Positions 53,161-59,909 of a stretch of 64,000 nucleotides of DNA are shown piece after piece. The notes under the pieces are model-generated. The model did not search any database, had not been told where the DNA came from, and saw only the letters and a list, made by a program, of their open reading frames with translations. This DNA comes from JALHFZ01 sp963674625 (GTDB lineage: Bacteria; Synergistota; Synergistia; Synergistales; Aminobacteriaceae): NCBI GenBank assembly GCA_963674625.2, contig CAXXXO010000004.1, forward strand, positions 558,001 through 622,000, read 5' to 3'. Position numbers and translations under genes: made by a program. Every line of letters begins with the position of its first letter. The first letter of the stretch is position 1.

Positions 53161-54285
53161 TTATTTTCCTCCCCTGTCGGCGCTCGCAGGGATCTCTTTC
53201 CCTGAGGAATTCACCCCGGGTTTTGAAAGAAGTCCGTTGGAGACGGTGATCTTCGCACCATCGTAAAGGCTTCCTGCGCCGCTCTTGACCACCTTGTCGC
53301 CGGGGGTGAGACCGGAGAGGACCTCCACGAAGCCGCCGCTCCCCTCCCCCGGGACTATCTCTCGCCGCGCTGCCTGGGAGCCGGAGACGAGAAAGACATA
53401 GGGCTTCCCGTCTTCCCGAAGAATCGACTCGTAGGGGATGGCGAGGGCGTTCTCCCTGCGGACCATCTGGACGTCCATCCGGACGTAGTCACCGGGAATG
53501 AGAGTGCATTCGGCGGGAAGCCGGACGATGAAGCGAAAAAATCCCGTGGCCGGATCTGCCTCAGGGTCCATCCGGTTGATTTTTCCCGTGGTCTCCCCTC
53601 CCCAGGGGGCCGTGACGAGAACATCCATTCCGGGAAGGATGAGGCCCCGAATGGTGGGAGAGACGAGCATGGAGACTTCCCGCCTCTCGAAGTCCGCCAC
53701 TGCGAGAAGTTCTCTTCCCGGCTCGGCGAATTCCCCTTTCTCGGCGGAGCGGCGCACAACCACGCCGTCGAGGGCCGAGCGGATCTGGGTACGGGAGGAC
53801 GTGGTACGGGCATCCCGGAGCTTCGCCGCCTCGTCCTGCACCAAGACGTTGGCCCGATCAAGCTCCTGCTTCGACGTCCCCCCTGCCTTGAAGACCTTCT
53901 GCAGGCTTTCATAGCGGCTTTTGGCGTCCTCATAGGCGGCCTGCCGGGCGCTCAGAAGGGCGGCCTGATTCTGCCCCGCCAGGGAGATGAGCACCGACCC
54001 CTTCTTCACCCGGTCGCCCACGGAGACGGCAACCTCCTCGATAACCTCCCGGGTCTGGGCGGTCACCTTCTGCACCTGGGCCGACCGGACGGTTCCGTAG
54101 AAGCTCCGCCATATCTCCCAGGTACGGGGCTGCACCTCGTAGGCCGTCACCGTAATACCCGCAGCAGGCGGAGGGGTGCGCTGCTGGGCTCCCGATGGGG
54201 CCAGAAGCCGGTAGCCGAGAAAGCCGAGGGCTCCTGCAAGCAGGACGATCCAGATCAGGACGTTGAGTTTTTTCAGAATTCCCAT
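53161..54285 (-). CDS. RND periplasmic adaptor (membrane-fusion protein)
   Basis: 374 residues: N-terminal anchor helix (about 9-30), the split lipoyl domain (VRSAQVQKVTAQTREVIEEV and RSALDGVVVRRSAEKGEFAE), a short coiled-coil hairpin, a beta-barrel (SMLVSPTIRGLILPGMDVLV) and the membrane-proximal domain. It links the pump to an outer-membrane channel. The pump gene follows after six bases. A TACAAT element (54334-54339, minus strand) may start the pair. Confidence 0.93.
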   Translation of the reverse strand: MGILKKLNVLIWIVLLAGALGFLGYRLLAPSGAQQRTPPPAAGITVTAYEVQPRTWEIWRSFYGTVRSAQVQKVTAQTREVIEEVAVSVGDRVKKGSVLISLAGQNQAALLSARQAAYEDAKSRYESLQKVFKAGGTSKQELDRANVLVQDEAAKLRDARTTSSRTQIRSALDGVVVRRSAEKGEFAEPGRELLAVADFERREVSMLVSPTIRGLILPGMDVLVTAPWGGETTGKINRMDPEADPATGFFRFIVRLPAECTLIPGDYVRMDVQMVRRENALAIPYESILREDGKPYVFLVSGSQAARREIVPGEGSGGFVEVLSGLTPGDKVVKSGAGSLYDGAKITVSNGLLSKPGVNSSGKEIPASADRGGK

Positions 54286-54396
54286 GGAGTACCTCTTTTC
54301 TTCTCACGAAAAAGACGAAAGAAATGCAGGGATATTGTACTCCAGGAGTGCCGTTTGAACACAAGGGGAAATTACTGAAGGAGACGAATTTGCTGT

Positions 54397-54927
54397 CTAT
54401 TCTTCCCGGTAGCGATCGAGCAGTTTCTGCCGTTCAGAAGGCCGCAGCATGGAATTCAGGGCAAAGGCCATAAGGACAACCCCCGTGATGGACGCCCCGT
54501 AGCGGGAGAGCCCGAAGGAAAAGCCGAGGTTCGATATCTCGAAGAGAACCATTGGAAGCCGCATGGTGGACCACGCTCCGATGAAGATGAAGATATTCCG
54601 CAGGCTCGTCCCCTTGCGGATCATCACTTCCGCGATGGGAAAGGCAATGTAGAGGGGACCGGCTGAACTCGCCCCGAGCAGGAGGGAAAGGACGATGCCC
54701 CGAAGGCCGGATCCTTCGCCGAGAAGGGGGGCCACCCGCTCCCGGGAGATCCATACGTCGAATAGCCCCAGAAGGAGAAAGACGGGAGGAAGAATTCCGA
54801 GGACCATGAGAACATTTTCCCCCAGAAGGATGGCCGCGGTCCGTCCCCGGAGAGGGTCGTACATGGCGAGAGGAAGAGTGAGAATCAGGGCGGCGAGGGG
54901 CAGACGCCATTTTCTGAATCCGTTCAC
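54397..54927 (-). CDS. Permease, second half of a split COG0701-like transporter
   Basis: 176 residues with four or five hydrophobic helices, including LLGASSAGPLYIAFPIAEVM and GAWSTMRLPMVLFEIS. It begins at a GTG that overlaps the stop of the upstream half by four bases (GTGA), so the two are almost certainly made together and form one transporter. The helices resemble each half of the larger UPF0718/ArsP-type permease encoded at 55555-56721. The substrate is unknown; context suggests a metalloid or thiol compound. Confidence 0.75.
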   Translation of the reverse strand: MNGFRKWRLPLAALILTLPLAMYDPLRGRTAAILLGENVLMVLGILPPVFLLLGLFDVWISRERVAPLLGEGSGLRGIVLSLLLGASSAGPLYIAFPIAEVMIRKGTSLRNIFIFIGAWSTMRLPMVLFEISNLGFSFGLSRYGASITGVVLMAFALNSMLRPSERQKLLDRYREE

Positions 54928-55403
54928 GGCGTCACCGCCAGCCAGACCACGTACCCCACGACGAAGGAATAGAAATAGGCCATGCCGTTCCGGAGCAGAG
55001 TGACCTTCCATCCGAAATATTGGGCTTCCAGGGGAGCCGTGGCCACCCCAACCATCATCAGGGTGGAGATGAAGACGGCCATCTGGGCGATGCCCGCGCC
55101 GTTCTCCAGGAGAAGCTTCGCCATGGGAAAGGCTATGAACCCGGGGATAAGGGTGACCGATCCGAGGACGGACGCCAGTATCTGGCCGAAAAAACCGCTT
55201 TCCCGTCCGAGGGCCGCGGCGATGAACCGCTCGGGCAGAAAGGCCACGGAAAAGGAGACGAGAAGAAGGACTGCGAAAAAGGGGGGAAGGATGTTCACGA
55301 AGCTGTTCCACCCCTTCTTCAGGGCTTTTTTCGTCTTCTGCCGGTCGGACAGTGCCGATGCGGTCAGCAGGAGGAGCGCCGTGCCGTAGAGAACCCAGAT
55401 CAT
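54924..55403 (-). CDS. Permease, first half of a split COG0701-like transporter
   Basis: 159 residues with about four hydrophobic helices: SFVNILPPFFAVLLLVSFSV, SVLGSVTLIPGFIAFPMAKL, and FISTLMMVGVATAPLEAQYF. This is the half-permease pattern of COG0701-type proteins, with GSVTLIPGFIAFPMA at the position of the usual cysteine-containing loop but without cysteine. It is followed by the partner half with a four-base overlap. A terminator separates it from the larger permease upstream. Confidence 0.75.
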   Translation of the reverse strand: MIWVLYGTALLLLTASALSDRQKTKKALKKGWNSFVNILPPFFAVLLLVSFSVAFLPERFIAAALGRESGFFGQILASVLGSVTLIPGFIAFPMAKLLLENGAGIAQMAVFISTLMMVGVATAPLEAQYFGWKVTLLRNGMAYFYSFVVGYVVWLAVTP

Positions 55404-55450
55404 GATGACGTCACTCCTCCCTTCTCTTCAATAAAAATGCAAAAAGTGAC

Positions 55451-55491
55451 TGCGGAGTGCTGCCCCGGGCCGAGCCCGGCAGCACTCCGCA
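55451..55491 (-). terminator. Terminator after the large permease
   Basis: TGCGGAGTGCTG pairs with CAGCACTCCGCA and an inner GGGC/GCCC helix extends it; on the minus strand TTTTT and a second T run follow. Confidence 0.8.
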
Positions 55492-55554
55492 AGCCTGCAA
55501 AGGAAAACCGTTTCTTTTCCCGCGGTTCGGCCTATAAGTATACCCTGCTTTTTT

Positions 55555-56721
55555 TCAGGAGGCCACCATGCCGAAAAGCATTCCGGCCATCGTGGAGAGA
55601 AGGACCACCAGCGCCACGTAGACGGCGGTCTTTCTCGTTCCAAGAATGGTGTTGATCACGAGCATGCTCGGCAGGGACAAAGCCGGCCCGGCCAGCAGCA
55701 GCGCGAGGGCGGGACCCTTTCCCATCCCTGCGCCCAGAAGACCCTGGAGAATGGGCACTTCCGTCAGGGTCGCGAAGTACATGAACGCCCCGGAGATGGA
55801 GGCGAAAAAGTTCGCTCCCGCTGAGTTCCCGCCCACGAGCATGGCCACGTACCGGCCGGGGATAAGGGCTTCGTGTCCGGGACGGCCGAGAAGAAATCCG
55901 GCGACGAGCACTCCGGCGAAGAGCAGAGGCATGACCTGGAGGGCATACCCCCAGGTGGAGCTGAACCACTCGCTCCGTTCGTCCCGGGTAAACCAGAGCC
56001 AGGAGGTCAGCACGGTCGCTGCGAGGGCAGCCCCTGAAAGGATCCATTTCAGATTGTAGACCCCCTCCCAGAAGGCATTGGAGGTTTTGGGAGCGGCCCA
56101 GTTGGCGAAGACGAGAAAGACGACCATCCCCGCCATCTGAATGACAGTCTTCCACAGGGGACGGGACGGTTCCTCCTCGCAGTTCATTGCGAACCCCTCC
56201 TGCCGGGCCTTCTCTTCTTTTCCGAAGATGACCGCCATGAGGAGTCCTATGACAACGCTGAAAAGAACAGCCCCCACAGCCCGGGCGATTCCCATCTCGA
56301 GGCCGAGCACCCGGGCCGTGAGGATGATGGCGAGGACGTTGATGGCAGGCCCGGAATAGAGAAACGCCGACGCCGGCCCGAGCCCCGCCCCCCGCTTATA
56401 GATCCCGGCGAAGAGGGGAAGGACTGTACAGGAACAGACGGCGAGCACCGACCCCGACACTGAGGCCACCGAATAGGCAATCCACTTCTTCGCTCCCGCC
56501 CCAAGGTATTTCATCACCGCCTGCTGGGAAACGAAGACGCAGATCGCCCCGGCGATGAAGAAGGCGGGCACCAGGCAGAGCAGCACATGCTGCCGGGCGT
56601 AATCGCTCATCATGGCCGCCGATTCGGCGAGGCCGGCCAAAATCCGCTCGTTTCCCTCCGGAAGGAAATAGAAGGTGAGGAAAAAGAGGACAATCAGGGT
56701 AAATTTCGTTCGTTCTTTCAT
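55555..56721 (-). CDS. UPF0718/ArsP-like permease
   Basis: 388 residues with about ten membrane helices in two homologous halves. The first half carries the cysteine motif VLAVCSCTVLPLFAGIYKRG followed by FLYSGPAINVLAIILTAR. The second half has VGGNSAGANFFASISGAFMY and LAGPALSLPSMLVINTI. ArsP-type members export trivalent organoarsenicals; others are unassigned. A palindromic ATGTG-N10-CACAT element lies before it and a matching one before arsR, so ArsR control is likely. GGGAG lies before the ATG at 56721. Confidence 0.88.
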   Translation of the reverse strand: MKERTKFTLIVLFFLTFYFLPEGNERILAGLAESAAMMSDYARQHVLLCLVPAFFIAGAICVFVSQQAVMKYLGAGAKKWIAYSVASVSGSVLAVCSCTVLPLFAGIYKRGAGLGPASAFLYSGPAINVLAIILTARVLGLEMGIARAVGAVLFSVVIGLLMAVIFGKEEKARQEGFAMNCEEEPSRPLWKTVIQMAGMVVFLVFANWAAPKTSNAFWEGVYNLKWILSGAALAATVLTSWLWFTRDERSEWFSSTWGYALQVMPLLFAGVLVAGFLLGRPGHEALIPGRYVAMLVGGNSAGANFFASISGAFMYFATLTEVPILQGLLGAGMGKGPALALLLAGPALSLPSMLVINTILGTRKTAVYVALVVLLSTMAGMLFGMVAS

Positions 56722-56746
56722 ACTTTTCATCTCCCGGATAAATTTT

Positions 56747-56766
56747 ATGTGGCAATTACTTCACAT
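56747..56766. promoter_or_regulatory. Candidate ArsR operator before the permease
   Basis: ATGTG (56747-56751) and CACAT (56762-56766) form an inverted repeat with a ten-base AT-rich spacer, 26 bases before the permease start. The same half sites, spacing and flanking TTAATGTGAAG recur before arsR. Confidence 0.6.
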
Positions 56767-56814
56767 TAAAGGGAAGAGAAGAACCCCCGACAGGGCGGGG
56801 GTGATTGACTTTTT

Positions 56815-57054
56815 CTATTTTGCCCGCTGAAGCAGGTCCTTCACTCTTTCGACAGTCGGGACGCTTCCGGAGCAGACAAGTTTCCCGTTGACCGCAAGGC
56901 CGGGGGTCGAAAATATACCGAACTCCATGATATCGGAGATATTTTCCACCTTTTCGACAGTGTACTGCATTCCAATTTCTTTCGCTGCCTCTTCGGCCAC
57001 CTCGGCCAGTTTCTTGCACTTCGGGCAGCCCGTGCCCAGTATCTGAATTTTCAT
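56815..57054 (-). CDS. Small thioredoxin (redox-active disulfide protein)
   Basis: 79 residues of the minimal thioredoxin/glutaredoxin type (redox-active disulfide protein 2): MKIQILGTGCPKCKKLAEV with a CPKC active site at residues 10-13 and the cis-Pro loop FSTPGLAVNGKLV. Cytosolic. It lies between arsR and the permease gene, a neighbourhood often seen with ArsP-like permeases, and may reduce the transported compound or the regulator. AAGGAGG precedes the ATG. Confidence 0.9.
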   Translation of the reverse strand: MKIQILGTGCPKCKKLAEVAEEAAKEIGMQYTVEKVENISDIMEFGIFSTPGLAVNGKLVCSGSVPTVERVKDLLQRAK

Positions 57055-57068
57055 TCGTCCTCCTTATG

Positions 57069-57410
57069 TTATCGAAGCCGAGGCCGGGAACAGGCGCAGT
57101 TTCCCGGTACCGCCTCCCGTTTGGGGCCTTCCGACAGCACCGCTCCCTCCAGGCAGGAGATCACGGCGCCGAGACAGCCCAGCCGAAGGGAATAGAAGAC
57201 CTTGAGACCCTCTTTCCGGTCTTCGAGAATTCCCAGAGATTTCATCAGCGAAAGATGTTTGCTGATCGTTGTCCGGTCGAAGGAAAATCTGGACGCTATG
57301 TCGCATACGCACAGTTCCCCCCGGGACAGGGCTTCCACGATGGAGAGCCTGACAGGATGGGCAATACCCTTCAGTATGGCCGCCTTTCGTTCCTGCTCGG
57401 ACAATTGCAT
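57069..57410 (-). CDS. ArsR/SmtB-family regulator
   Basis: 113 residues with a winged helix: GIAHPVRLSIVEALSRGELC, CDIASRFSFDRTTISKHLSL. ELCVCDIA gives the CxC metal(loid)-binding pair of the alpha-3N class (as in ArsR), and two further cysteines in the tail (NCACS) could complete a thiol site. It should release DNA on binding As(III), Sb(III) or similar. It heads the thioredoxin-permease set, with a candidate operator in its own promoter region. A GGGGGGAG site precedes the ATG. Confidence 0.92.
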   Translation of the reverse strand: MQLSEQERKAAILKGIAHPVRLSIVEALSRGELCVCDIASRFSFDRTTISKHLSLMKSLGILEDRKEGLKVFYSLRLGCLGAVISCLEGAVLSEGPKREAVPGNCACSRPRLR

Positions 57411-57425
57411 CCCGCTCCCCCCTTA

Positions 57426-57445
57426 ATGTGAAGATTTTACCACTT
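57426..57445. promoter_or_regulatory. Candidate ArsR operator before arsR
   Basis: ATGTG (57426-57430) and CACTT (57441-57445) stand ten bases apart, one mismatch from the perfect repeat at 56747-56766. It starts 16 bases upstream of the arsR ATG. Confidence 0.6.
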
Positions 57446-57598
57446 ATCCGGCAGAGATGCAAGCCATACTTTTCTTCCTGAATTCACAGCTTTGAGCAGG
57501 TCAGGGGGTCCTGTTCACGGTCCAGACATAGTATATCAAATGAGAATATCATCCAAAAAACACCCCTTTCTGCTATACTCTTTCAGGAGGTGGTTTCC

Positions 57599-57715
57599 AT
57601 GGAAAAAAAGCCCCGGGCTCTTCGGGGGTTCGTCTGCCCTCCCTGACTTCTCATTGCCCTGGTCGCGGCGGTCGTCGCGGGAATTTCATGGCTCGTGAAG
57701 TGGTTTCGAGGATAG
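57599..57715 (+). CDS. 38-residue membrane selenoprotein candidate (CPPU)
   Basis: ATG at 57599 behind AGGAGGTG, then codons for a basic N-terminus (EKKPRALRG), FVCPP and an in-frame TGA at 57644-57646. After it come a 20-residue hydrophobic helix and WLVKWFRG, ending at TAG (57713). Read through as Sec16 the protein is a single-span membrane peptide with a CPPU redox motif at the cytosolic face (positive-inside rule). A 7-bp hairpin with a GGUC loop starts 16 bases after the TGA. It sits between arsR and the DUF305/arsM genes. I do not recognise the family. The alternative is a chance reading frame. Confidence 0.6.
57663..57680 (+). promoter_or_regulatory. Candidate SECIS hairpin of the CPPU gene
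   Basis: TCGCGGC and GTCGCGG pair (with two G-U pairs) around a GGTC tetraloop, 16 bases downstream of the TGA at 57644. The GGUC loop recalls the apical AGGUCU loop of E. coli fdhF. Confidence 0.5.
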
Positions 57716-57792
57716 ACTTGATTCCGTTAAAAGAAGGACCTTTAAGAGGGGATCATAGAAATCCGTCGGTCAACAGGGTCTTGCGCAAGGGT

Positions 57793-57828
57793 GAAAGGGG
57801 TTTTCTTCGTACGAAGAAAACCCCTTTC
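57793..57828. terminator. Perfect 36-base palindrome between convergent genes
   Basis: GAAAGGGGTTTTCTTCGT and ACGAAGAAAACCCCTTTC are perfectly complementary, placed between the CPPU gene (+) and the DUF305 gene (-). Likely a bidirectional terminator although the outer T runs are short. Confidence 0.6.
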
Positions 57829-57862
57829 TATGAAAAGCATTTCCCTGTCGAAGGGAAGGTGC

Positions 57863-58309
57863 TTATTTGGTCAGGTCTGCGATGAGATTCTTCATCTCAT
57901 CGATCTCCCACCGCTCGGTCTCGATGATGTCGTCGGCGAGTTTACGGGCCCGGGGGTCGGTGATGCGGGCCCTTTCGCTCGTGAGGATGGCGATGGAATG
58001 GTGGGGGATCATGGCTCTCATCCAGGAGACGTCCTCCGCGGGTGCCTGGCTGCGGACGAGCCAGAGGGCCACTGCGAAGAGCAGGACGCTTACTGCCAGG
58101 ATCGCCGTATTCTTGCGGCCGTCGGTGTACATGTTCATCATGAAGGCCAGAATGAGCACCGCCATGACGGCCCCCATGACGACGGCCATGTAAGCCCGTG
58201 TCTCGCTGAAAAACAGATGGTCCATGGAGCAGGTGTTCAGGTACATGAGTCCGAACATCACCACCGTTGCGGTGGCGATCATGACGAGAAAATGGATATA
58301 CTTGTTCAT
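57863..58309 (-). CDS. DUF305 membrane protein
   Basis: 148 residues with three hydrophobic segments (about 5-25, 38-60, 66-86) followed by the DUF305 ferritin-like helix region: MRAMIPHHSIAILTSERARI and LADDIIETERWEIDEMKNLI. DUF305 proteins are common beside copper and other metal-resistance genes, and the His/Met pattern suggests metal binding at the outer face. A good AAGGAGGG site precedes the ATG. It is divergent from arsM. Confidence 0.9.
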   Translation of the reverse strand: MNKYIHFLVMIATATVVMFGLMYLNTCSMDHLFFSETRAYMAVVMGAVMAVLILAFMMNMYTDGRKNTAILAVSVLLFAVALWLVRSQAPAEDVSWMRAMIPHHSIAILTSERARITDPRARKLADDIIETERWEIDEMKNLIADLTK

Positions 58310-58506
58310 CTATATTCCCTCCTTATCTTATTGGAAACGGAATTTTTCCCTGTCTCCATCACTCATAACCTGATCAGGCATCAATTTTCTCCGGACTTTC
58401 CTTTACGATATAACTATAAATACGCATTTGTAATCGATCTATTCCATAGGATAAAAAATTCCCCATCTCCCGGCGAGAGGGAGACGAAAAAAAGAGGGAT
58501 AAGGGC

Positions 58507-59292
58507 ATGAATGATCTAAGGGATGAAGTGAGGCAGCGATACGCAAGGGCAATACAAGAGGGGGGCGGATGCTGCGGAGGCGGATGCGAAAGGACCTTTC
58601 TTCCCGCGGAGGCCAATTATTCCCATTCTTATCTTGAAGGGATTTCGGCTGGTCTGGCGGAACAGTCCTTCGGATGCGGCAACCCTCTGGAAGACGCCGG
58701 GCTGAAGCCGGGGGAGACCGTACTTGACCTCGGCTGCGGCGCGGGGCTCGATCTTATTCTGGCCTCAGAAGCGGTCGGTCCCGGGGGAAGGCTGATCGGC
58801 GTCGACATGACCGGCGAGATGCTCGACGCGGCGAAGGAGAATTTGAAGGGAAGGGAGAATGTCCTTCTCGTAAAGGGGTACCTCGAGGATCTGCCCCTTG
58901 AAAGCGAGTCTGTGGACGTGGTAATTTCCAACTGCGTGATAAACCTCTCCCCTGACAAGGGAAAAGTTTTGAGAGAAGCATGGCGGGTTCTCCGTCCGGA
59001 GGGACGGCTTTCCGTCTCCGATACGGTCTTTCTCGAACCGGTGCCGCCCGGCCTCTCGGAGTTTCTCTCGGGATGGTGCGGGTGCATCTCGGGAGCCCTC
59101 TCAGCGGAGGAATACCGGACTTTTCTCGCCGAAGCGGGGTTCGTCTCCATAGAGATCAGGCCGAAGAAAATTTATTTCGCCCATGATGCTCTTCTCGAGA
59201 TGATGTTTCCGGACCTGGCGGAAGCGGACCGGAAGAAGCTGAAGGGAGCCCTGGCGAGTGCCACGGTCACGGCAGGAAAACCCCTGGCCTGA
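58507..59292 (+). CDS. arsM: ArsM-type arsenite methyltransferase
   Basis: 261 residues: a short cysteine cluster near the N-terminus (GGCCGGGCERT), then an AdoMet methyltransferase fold with VLDLGCGAGLDLILAS (72-87), GVDMTGEML and VVISNCVINLSPDKGKVL. The three arsenic-binding cysteines expected for ArsM are present: Cys57 (SFGCGNP), Cys143 (SNCVINL) and Cys191/193 (GWCGCISGAL). It should methylate As(III) with glutathione or thioredoxin as reductant. It lies next to DUF305, the CPPU gene and the ArsR/permease set. Confidence 0.9.
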   Translation: MNDLRDEVRQRYARAIQEGGGCCGGGCERTFLPAEANYSHSYLEGISAGLAEQSFGCGNPLEDAGLKPGETVLDLGCGAGLDLILASEAVGPGGRLIGVDMTGEMLDAAKENLKGRENVLLVKGYLEDLPLESESVDVVISNCVINLSPDKGKVLREAWRVLRPEGRLSVSDTVFLEPVPPGLSEFLSGWCGCISGALSAEEYRTFLAEAGFVSIEIRPKKIYFAHDALLEMMFPDLAEADRKKLKGALASATVTAGKPLA

Positions 59293-59380
59293 GGGTTGAA
59301 TAGTGCATAAAAAAACAGCGGGCCCCGGCGCTTCGGAAGGGCACACAGGATTCATGGCGTCAGCGGTTTTATCCAAAAAG

Positions 59381-59414
59381 ACAGGGAGCCTCCGTACTTC
59401 GGAAGGCTCCCTGT
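59381..59414. terminator. Bidirectional terminator between arsM and the hydrogenase genes
   Basis: ACAGGGAGCCT and AGGCTCCCTGT pair with an inner TCCG/CGGA extension; CTTTATTA follows on the plus strand and CTTTTTGG on the minus strand. Confidence 0.75.
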
Positions 59415-59430
59415 CTTTATTACGGATTTT

Positions 59431-59909
59431 TCAGTTCTTCGATTCTGAATATTTCTCTCCGAACCACTTCAGAAAGGCCGTTTCTGCCCTTTCCATCCGT
59501 TCGCGGCACTCGGGGGTGATTTCGTCGCCGAAATCGAAGGATTCCCCCTCCACGCTGATGAGGACAGAGGGCGGCACTCCCCTCCCGAGGTTCCGGGCGA
59601 GGGAGAGAAGCCATCCCGGCCCTAACGAGTGGATGTTCAGACCCTCCAGACGGGGATCCGGGGCGATCTCCTCGATTCTGTACCTTCCACGTCGCCTCCG
59701 TCATTCGACGGTACCCGGGCATCGCAGAATATCAGCAGATCGTATCGGCTGAAATCCTCAGCCAGCTCGGGAAGGAGCTGGTGCTCGAGGGAGAGTTCCG
59801 TTTGCTCTCCCCTCTCCCCGAGCACTCCTGCAAGATCTTCGGCCAGTATATGGCCTACTCCGTCGTCGGTGCGGAAAGGGTTTCCGTATCCGCAGACGAG
59901 TATTTTCAC
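59431..59909 (-). pseudogene. Hydrogenase maturation protease with frameshift
   Basis: From a GTG at 59909, overlapping hoxH by four bases, 84 codons encode a HyaD/HoxW-type endopeptidase: MKILVCGYGNPFRTDDGVGH (with a Ni-binding Asp/Glu set) and YDLLIFCDARVPS. Near 59681-59690 the frame is lost. The remaining family sequence (YRIEEIAPDPRLEGLN, NIHSLGPGWLLSLARNLGRG, FLKWFGEKYS) continues in another frame and stops at 59431. One inserted base would restore a protein of about 158 residues, normal for the family. It may be a sequencing error, a decayed gene or, less likely, recoding. The protease should cut the HoxH tail after the last His. Confidence 0.8.

Noticed and set aside
59420..59722. Separate 100-codon minus-strand ORF in the hydrogenase region
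   Set aside because: It overlaps the maturation protease in the wrong frame; the third frame carries the real protease sequence.
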